Assembly: GCA_038373865.1 (NCBI GenBank)
Contig: JAXGGA010003878.1
Coordinates: 1 to 64,000, forward strand
Length of the DNA: 64,000 nucleotides
DNA from: Uloborus plumipes
Taxonomy: Eukaryota; Arthropoda; Arachnida; Araneae; Uloboridae
Direction of reading: 5' to 3'
Shown: piece after piece, positions 58,795-64,000 of the stretch
Layout: the number at the start of each line of letters is the position of its first letter
Position numbering within the stretch: position 1 is the stretch's first letter
Notes under the pieces: model-generated
What the model saw: the letters and a program-made list of their open reading frames with translations, nothing else
Told to the model about the DNA's origin: nothing
The model's database searches: none
Program-made: the position numbers and the translations under genes

Positions 58795-59375
58795 ACCCCC
58801 CCCCCCCTAATAACTTTTGAATGAACATTCCGATTTGTATAAACTTTTTTTTGTTGGAAAGATCTCGGCGAGTACAGCTCATTCCCGCATTTGATTTTTC
58901 GATTTGAACAATTTTTGGTGCAACTTTGAACCGTTCAAACAACCTGTCCCGCGATCCTAACTTTTTAGTGAACAGTCCGATTTGAACAAACTTTTTTTTG
59001 TTCGAAAGATCTTATCAAGGATACTTCATTCCCGTATTTAAATTTCCGATTTAAACAATGTTTCGTTAAACATTGAACCGTTCAAACAAGCTGTCACCCC
59101 TAATAACTTTTGAGTGAACAGTCCAATTTAAATTAACTTGTTTTTTGTTCGAAGATCCCGGCAAAGATACTTCATTACCGTATTTAAATTTTCAATTTAA
59201 ACAATTTTTTGTTCAGTATCGATCCATCCAAACAACCTTTTCCCACCTAATAACTTTTAAGTGAACAGTCCGAATTGAATAAACTTTCAGAATTCATAAG
59301 GGGACACATCATCCCCAAGTTTCGCTTTTTGATTTGAACCTTTTTTCGTTCAATATTGAACCGTTCAGAAGAAGA
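58795..59375. repeat. ~145-bp tandem repeat, four units
   Basis: TAATAACTTTTGARTGAACA recurs near 58809, 58966, 59100 and 59247. It is followed each time by GTCCGATTT, a poly-T/TTGTTCGAAAGATC block, CTTCATTCCCGTATTTAAAT and CGTTCAAACAA. Divergence is moderate. Confidence 0.85.
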
Positions 59376-59499
59376 CTTAACATTGCACCAACGGGGAAAT
59401 TTAAGTTTAATGTAGATCCTGAACTTAAAGGCGGATTTCTTTCAAACTAACTTTGTTAGAAAATGATTTTGATAATGTTTGTAAAGTACTTTTCTGAAT

Positions 59500-59700
59500 A
59501 AGCTGCAGTGAAGACTCTGCTTCCGACTCCTTGACGCTGACTCCGACCCCGCAAACATGGCAGAAATGCAGGCTCAGAAAAAAATGACCCACTCCTACCA
59601 TTATAATTTTAGAGCTTTCGACTTCGACTGACATTCGAATTTTTTAAAACCGACTCCGACACCGAATTTTCGACTCCAACTCCGCCCCATGGTAGAAATA
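59500..59700. repeat. Degenerate GACTCC-rich repeat interrupted by the Harbinger-like element
   Basis: CGACTCCGAC-like hexamers and the sentence GGCAGAAATGCAGGCT...AAAAATGAC occur here. Similar sequence resumes after the element at 62740-62880 (GTAGAAATGCAGGCTGGAAA). The element therefore landed in or beside an older repeat of this kind. Confidence 0.6.
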
Positions 59701-59904
59701 CAGGGGTCTAGTCTCTGCCCAATACGGAAAAATTCTCCGCATTCAAAATCAACCCGTGACGTCATTTTAACGTATGTAGCGAGACCCGCTAGTCTCTGCC
59801 CTTTTTTTCCGCACGCAAAATACGTACTCTAAAATGTAAACATACGGAAAATTTACGCCGTCTTCTTACAGGCGGAAAACCATTTTGCGTACTTAAAATC
59901 CAAG

Positions 59905-60126
59905 ATGGATGCCGCGTTTGCTGCGTTGGATTAGCATCTAGAAGACGTTGAAAGATTGGAAACGATAGAAAGAAATGGTGTTTAAAGACCAATTCAATGC
60001 TTTCGAGCTTTCAGATCGCAGATTTGTTAAACTTTTCAGATTAACAAAAAATTTAGCGATTGATTGACTTCACGGAAGATATTAAAGATAGTTTTCCCGC
60101 CGAAAGACTACCAGCTCACTTGCGGG
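59905..60126 (+). pseudogene. HARBI1-like transposase, first exon, decayed
   Basis: From ATG 59905 the frame reads MDAAFAALD, stop, HLEDVERLETIERNGV. After a frame change it continues VFKDQFNAFELSDRRFVKLF and RLTKNLAID, then a stop. The F-LSDRxFVKLFRLTKxL segment matches the N-terminal region of Harbinger nuclease proteins. A GTAAGT at 60127 is a plausible splice donor ending this exon. The stops and frame change make it non-functional, and the catalytic DDE part is not found downstream. Confidence 0.55.
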
Positions 60127-61039
60127 TAAGTACTTTCTTCATTATTTTGCAAACAAAACATCATTTTTAATGCTTTGCGTCCATTTATAGAGTAGTAGCA
60201 AATCTTGTTCGCGCCTTACGAAAACTGCTGTTTATTTTTTTCACACTGATTCCTTTTATTCAACCATATTAAATCAACCAAAAAACGAAAGAAATCTCGA
60301 CCTGGCCGTTTCGGATTTTCATGTAACTTTTGGGAATCCTACCCTTGAACAGTGCTGTATTTACGTATGGTCTTAATGGGCTATAGCCCAGGGCGGCATG
60401 ATTGGGGGGGGGGGGGGGCACTTTTTTCATGTAAAATGAAGACTTTTTTTTTTAGACAACAGGGTGGATCGGCCGCGAGAATTACATCTATCAATTGAAT
60501 TAAATACTGTTCTTTGTTAATAACGCTGTGTGGCCGGGCTTTGCACGGTTTACCTTGAAAATACATTTTATGTCAAGTAAATAAAGTTTTTTTTTTACAA
60601 CTCTGAAATTCAACACCTCAAGGGGGCGGGCAGTTTCAAAAGTCCAGGGCGGCCTCACGTCTATTTTTTTATATTGAAAAATCTATTATTCATAATTAAT
60701 CAGTAATTAATTTCTGAAATTCGTTAAAAAACATTTTTTTTTCTTGCTGGCAGTGTTGTAAAATATTATAACTCAAGTTCTATGAGAGGTACAGAGTTGC
60801 ATATTAACTCATTTTAATAACAATTATATGCGCTTTAATTTGATATGTAACGACAATATTTCGAGGAAAGATTTTCTCACAAAATAAATAAATAAATGAC
60901 ACTGTCAGTTAAAAATTTAGGCCCAAGGCCGACAATACTTTAGAGGCCCCCTTCTGTGCTCTGCCTTTTCAAGTCACCAAAAAAAAAAAATCTTTTTCGC
61001 AGTGACGATATAAGGGGGCACCCTTGTATCCCCGCCCTT

Positions 61040-61087
61040 AATTATCCCCCCTTGTATCGCCACTGCGATACAAGGGGGGGATAATTA
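61040..61087. repeat. Hairpin inside the Harbinger-like element
   Basis: AATTATCCCCCCTTGTATCG and its inverse (one extra G) flank a 5-nt centre. Confidence 0.8.
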
Positions 61088-62692
61088 AATAATACTCTAT
61101 AAATGGACGAAAAGCATTAAAAATGTTTTGTTTGCAAAATAATGAATAAAGTATTTACCCATCCCCCCTCCCCCAAGCTCAATGGCGCGAATCCCCCCCC
61201 CCAAAAAAAAAATTCACAACCCTCTTGTGCTTTTTATTTTTTTTCCCTCTTTTTTATTTCTTTTTTCTAATATTATTTATTTATTTTTTAAATTATAACT
61301 ATTAGTTTTTCATGTATTAACTTTTTAAAAGTACTAATTATGCACAGAATATAATCGCTTTTTTTCTCTTCCACACATTCCAAGCACACCCACACCCACA
61401 CGAAAAAAAAAAATAATTTAAATTAATAAATAATTTAAATAAATAAATCAGTTTTAAAAAATCCCCCCCCCCTAAAATTTTGTTGGTGCAGCTTGCGCCA
61501 TAATCCTCCCTGTGGGCACCCCTGAGGGGGGTGATTTTTGGAGATCATTGTATAGAGCTCTGCAAGGCACTATGTAGTTGTACTGTATGCATTATGTCTA
61601 GCCCTGATACTGTTTTTTTATATCCATTTTAGCTCAAGATTTTTAAAGCTAATTCCCAAGAAAGAAATCTTTTTTTCTTTCCATAAAATGAACTAAATAA
61701 GAGAAGTGCTAATTAAGTATCAAAAGAGATTGTTTTTATTTTTCAATTTATGAATCATTATTTTTTTCTTAAAAATACATAATTCTTCAATGCTGTGCAT
61801 CAGTTTTTAAAAAATTAGGGGCCCCTTAGGAAGATGAGGCCCCAGTCCCAGGCCTAGATGGCCTGTGCCATAATCAGGCCCTAGCAATTGTATTAATTAG
61901 GGCTTGTAGTACTTGTTTTTAATTCCATATCCAGCACAAAAATATTTTAAATTAGATTCTGAAAAATATTATAGTGTTATACATATTCAGGAGCCCCGAA
62001 GGGAGGTCATGAGAGTTTTCCTCATTCGGCAAGCTCGAAATGACAAGTCGGCAAATTCAGGAACAGTATTACTTTTTTTGTGAAGCTGCAATATCTTCCT
62101 GTTTTTACATAATTTTGTTGCCTTTGAAAATAAGAAGACCCGATTTATAAAACTCAATTCGGCTGTTGTCAAATGATATGTCTATGATATGTCATACAGT
62201 CAATACGCTTTAATCTGTATATATGTTAACAACAATAATTTATAAATCATGAAATCAGTTGTTTTGACTATTCAAAATACACTCCCGCTGTTATTTATCT
62301 AAATTCCAATATTTGTCAATGATTTTTTTAGTGACACCCATTGTCTTTTCTCATAAGTAATAGTATAAGGTCTGTGTGTATGCAAACAATGGAAAACAAA
62401 AAGTAAAAGCGTTGTCTGCCGAGCATTGTCAAGTCAACGATTACGATACGTGCCGATTGAAACACTAATTTTCGATTGGCTGATTTGGATTGGAATAAAG
62501 GCGTGGCTTAATATTTTTCAGTACGTTCGTAAACACGCAGAATGTTAACGTACGTGCGAAATATTTGGGCAGAGACTACGCAGTTACCGCACGTACGGTT
62601 ATCAGCATACGTTATTAGAGTTCGTTACGATGCGTGCGTACGTTGACGGCATGATTAACGTACGTAAATTTACGTATGGGCAGAGACTAGAC

Positions 62693-62930
62693 ACCACAGG
62701 CTCGGAAGAAAAGACCGAGTCCTACTGTTAGAATTCTTGTGCCTTTGACTGACTCTTAACAGTCGACTGCGACTGATGACTCCGACTTTTCAACCCCAAC
62801 TCTAAGTCCTCGACTCTAATTCTGACTCAGCAAACATTGTAGAAATGCAGGCTGGAAAAAAATGACTGACGCCTACTCTTAAAAGAAATAACCGTGCAGA
62901 CGACTTTTTTCTTTGTTTATTCATTTGTTT
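62693..62930. repeat. Continuation of the GACTCC-rich repeat
   Basis: CGACTGATGACTCCGACTTT and GTAGAAATGCAGGCTGGAAA are related to sequence at 59520-59690 on the other side of the transposon. Confidence 0.55.
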
Positions 62931-62938
62931 TATTTATT

Positions 62939-62973
<35 letters not shown>

Positions 62974-62974
62974 T
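62929..62974. repeat. (TTTA)n microsatellite
   Basis: About ten tandem TTTA units. Confidence 0.9.
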
Positions 62975-63240
62975 TTTTTTTTTGCAGACGCTTTTTTGTC
63001 TAACAAAAATTACTCATTTAAGAGAACATTTTATTATTTATTTAATTATTTGTTTTCAATTATTAGCAACGGATTAAAAATGAAATTCGAGACATTTTTT
63101 CAGGAACGGAGTTTTTTTTTTTTTTTTTTTGCTTCCTATTTTAATTCTTTTTTTCAAAACAATTAGTTTTTCTTTGGAAGAACTATAAAAGCTGCATTGT
63201 TTAAAAGATGCAACAACTTTATTTTTTGCTTACTTTTTAA

Positions 63241-63757
63241 CCCATTTATGCCCAAGTTTTTTTACCAATTCTGTTCAATTTTGATTTGCTTAAAACGCTT
63301 ACTTGGAATGGTTTACATACATTTTAGCCTTAAAATAGATCGCCGTTGCCATATTTATTAAGTTGTTTAACGTCCTGTTTATGGCACACTGGGCAGATAG
63401 TTGCTCAAAATACGACCTTAGTTGGCTTTATTTTTGTAAAATAACATTACAGAAGGCATCTGTGATCAATTTTAAGCAAATCATTTTAAAATAGTTTAGT
63501 TTTATGAAAAATAAGCTCGCAAAAAAAACTTACTTTCTTCGGCTACCTATGCTGGATCGTTGCTTGACTGATTTGTCTGAAAATAGCTGTCAATAAATAA
63601 ACTCTGATGTCCAAATAGTGGCTCTAACTAGTTATCTCAAGAACAAGGACTATTTAACTTATGAAAAACAGCTTTACTAAAATGATATACCCATTACAGG
63701 TTTTTTTATGCAGTAACTAACAAGCGTCCTGTTTTTAGGACACTGGGCATAAATGGG
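63241..63757. mobile_element. 517-bp piggyBac-like MITE
   Basis: TTAA (63237-63240) precedes CCCATTTATGCCCA and the inverse TGGGCATAAATGGG precedes TTAA (63758-63761). An internal repeat CGTCCTGTTTATGGCACACT (63371) parallels CGTCCTGTTTTTAGGACACT (63725) near the right end; each is followed by GGGCA. No coding capacity. Confidence 0.9.
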
Positions 63758-63761
63758 TTAA

Positions 63762-64000
63762 GTGCCTAGTTCATCAGATGAAATCTGCATATTTGGTTAT
63801 TTTAGAAATCAGCTTTATGTGCTGTAAAAGTTCGTCTGACATAATTTGTCATCTCAGATAATTAGAAGAATATCGATCAGATGCTAGAATACCGATGTCG
63901 ATGTACGGAAAAGTAGGCTCGTTAAGTTCTTTACAGAACTTCTTGTTTTGTTTAACTTTATGGTTTAAAAATATCTTTAAGAACTTTTCCACTCACACAG
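63762..64000. other. No recognisable feature
   Basis: AT-rich end of window. Confidence 0.4.

Larger units (their letters stand above)
59706..62692 (+). mobile_element. Harbinger-like DNA transposon, defective
   Basis: The terminal repeat GTCTAGTCTCTGCCC (59706-59720) is inverted at 62678-62692. Second inner copies lie at 59789-59801 and 62567-62578. The right 434 bp match 3-434. Near the left end a decayed HARBI1-like coding start is present (59905-60126). Between about 60200 and 62250 no transposase can be read; that part holds A- and C-rich repeats, an inverted pair (60127-60200 with about 61088-61165) and a hairpin at 61040-61087. No target duplication is clear: the repeat extends symmetrically to CTAGAC. 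Confidence 0.65.

Noticed and set aside
59789..59992. Minus-strand frame rich in Arg and His
   Set aside because: Antisense to the HARBI1-like first exon.
62894..63166. Hydrophobic Phe/Tyr/Leu-rich plus frame that looks like a membrane protein
   Set aside because: Produced by (TTTA)n and poly-T tracts.

Overview
The window is AT-rich, repeat-dense eukaryotic DNA with no operons and no bacterial-style gene spacing. The mix of Tc1-like, hAT, piggyBac-like and Harbinger-like elements, foldback elements, LINE and Penelope-like fragments, short tandem repeats and (TA)n tracts points to an arthropod. A spider or other arachnid is my best guess, but that is inference from the style of the transposons only. 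I see no complete host gene, no rRNA or tRNA gene and no CRISPR array. Nearly all recognisable coding sequence is broken transposase or reverse transcriptase. The best host-gene candidate is one open exon-like segment at 25059-25324 (minus), next to four degenerate exon-like tandem units.

Layout. 1-434 is the right end of a Harbinger-like element; a nearly complete related element lies at 59706-62692. 641-948 and 4282-4560 are inverted copies of one repeat. 1235-1605 holds a minisatellite and a Tc1 fragment. 3838-5259 is a piggyBac-like element with TTAA flanks. 6591-8128 is a foldback element. 9440-13385 is a broken BED-finger hAT gene on the minus strand. 16790-16931 is a near-perfect 142-bp hairpin. 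17213-19607 is an hAT element with an 8-bp target duplication, carrying a nested Tc1-family element (17632-18848). 20130-22160 is a ~50-bp tandem array split by a second Tc1-like element (20418-21843). 22660-25090 and 29938-30660 hold further tandem arrays. 32068-38925 is a giant palindrome whose arms were later invaded by three other elements. 41906-42555 is a second copy of one of those invaders. 42640-43905 holds Penelope-like and LINE fragments. 44330-46060 is a ~130-bp satellite. 48949-52873 is one foldback nested in another. 55930-59690 is mostly degenerate tandem repeats plus a short piggyBac-like element. 63241-63757 is another piggyBac-like element.

The most informative structure is 32068-38925. 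Because its arms were duplicates, one arm serves as the empty-site control for insertions in the other. This gives target duplications and relative ages directly: a TA target for the 651-bp element and a 4-bp ARTT target for the 248-bp element. Without its invaders it reduces to arms of about 1.9-2.0 kb around a 17-nt loop, each arm carrying the same decayed coding region. A 1.54-kb internally deleted relative sits at 6591-8128, and both carry paired CRE and YY1-like sites in their arms.

Reading frames of 60-130 codons are frequent here by chance; I list only those with some support.
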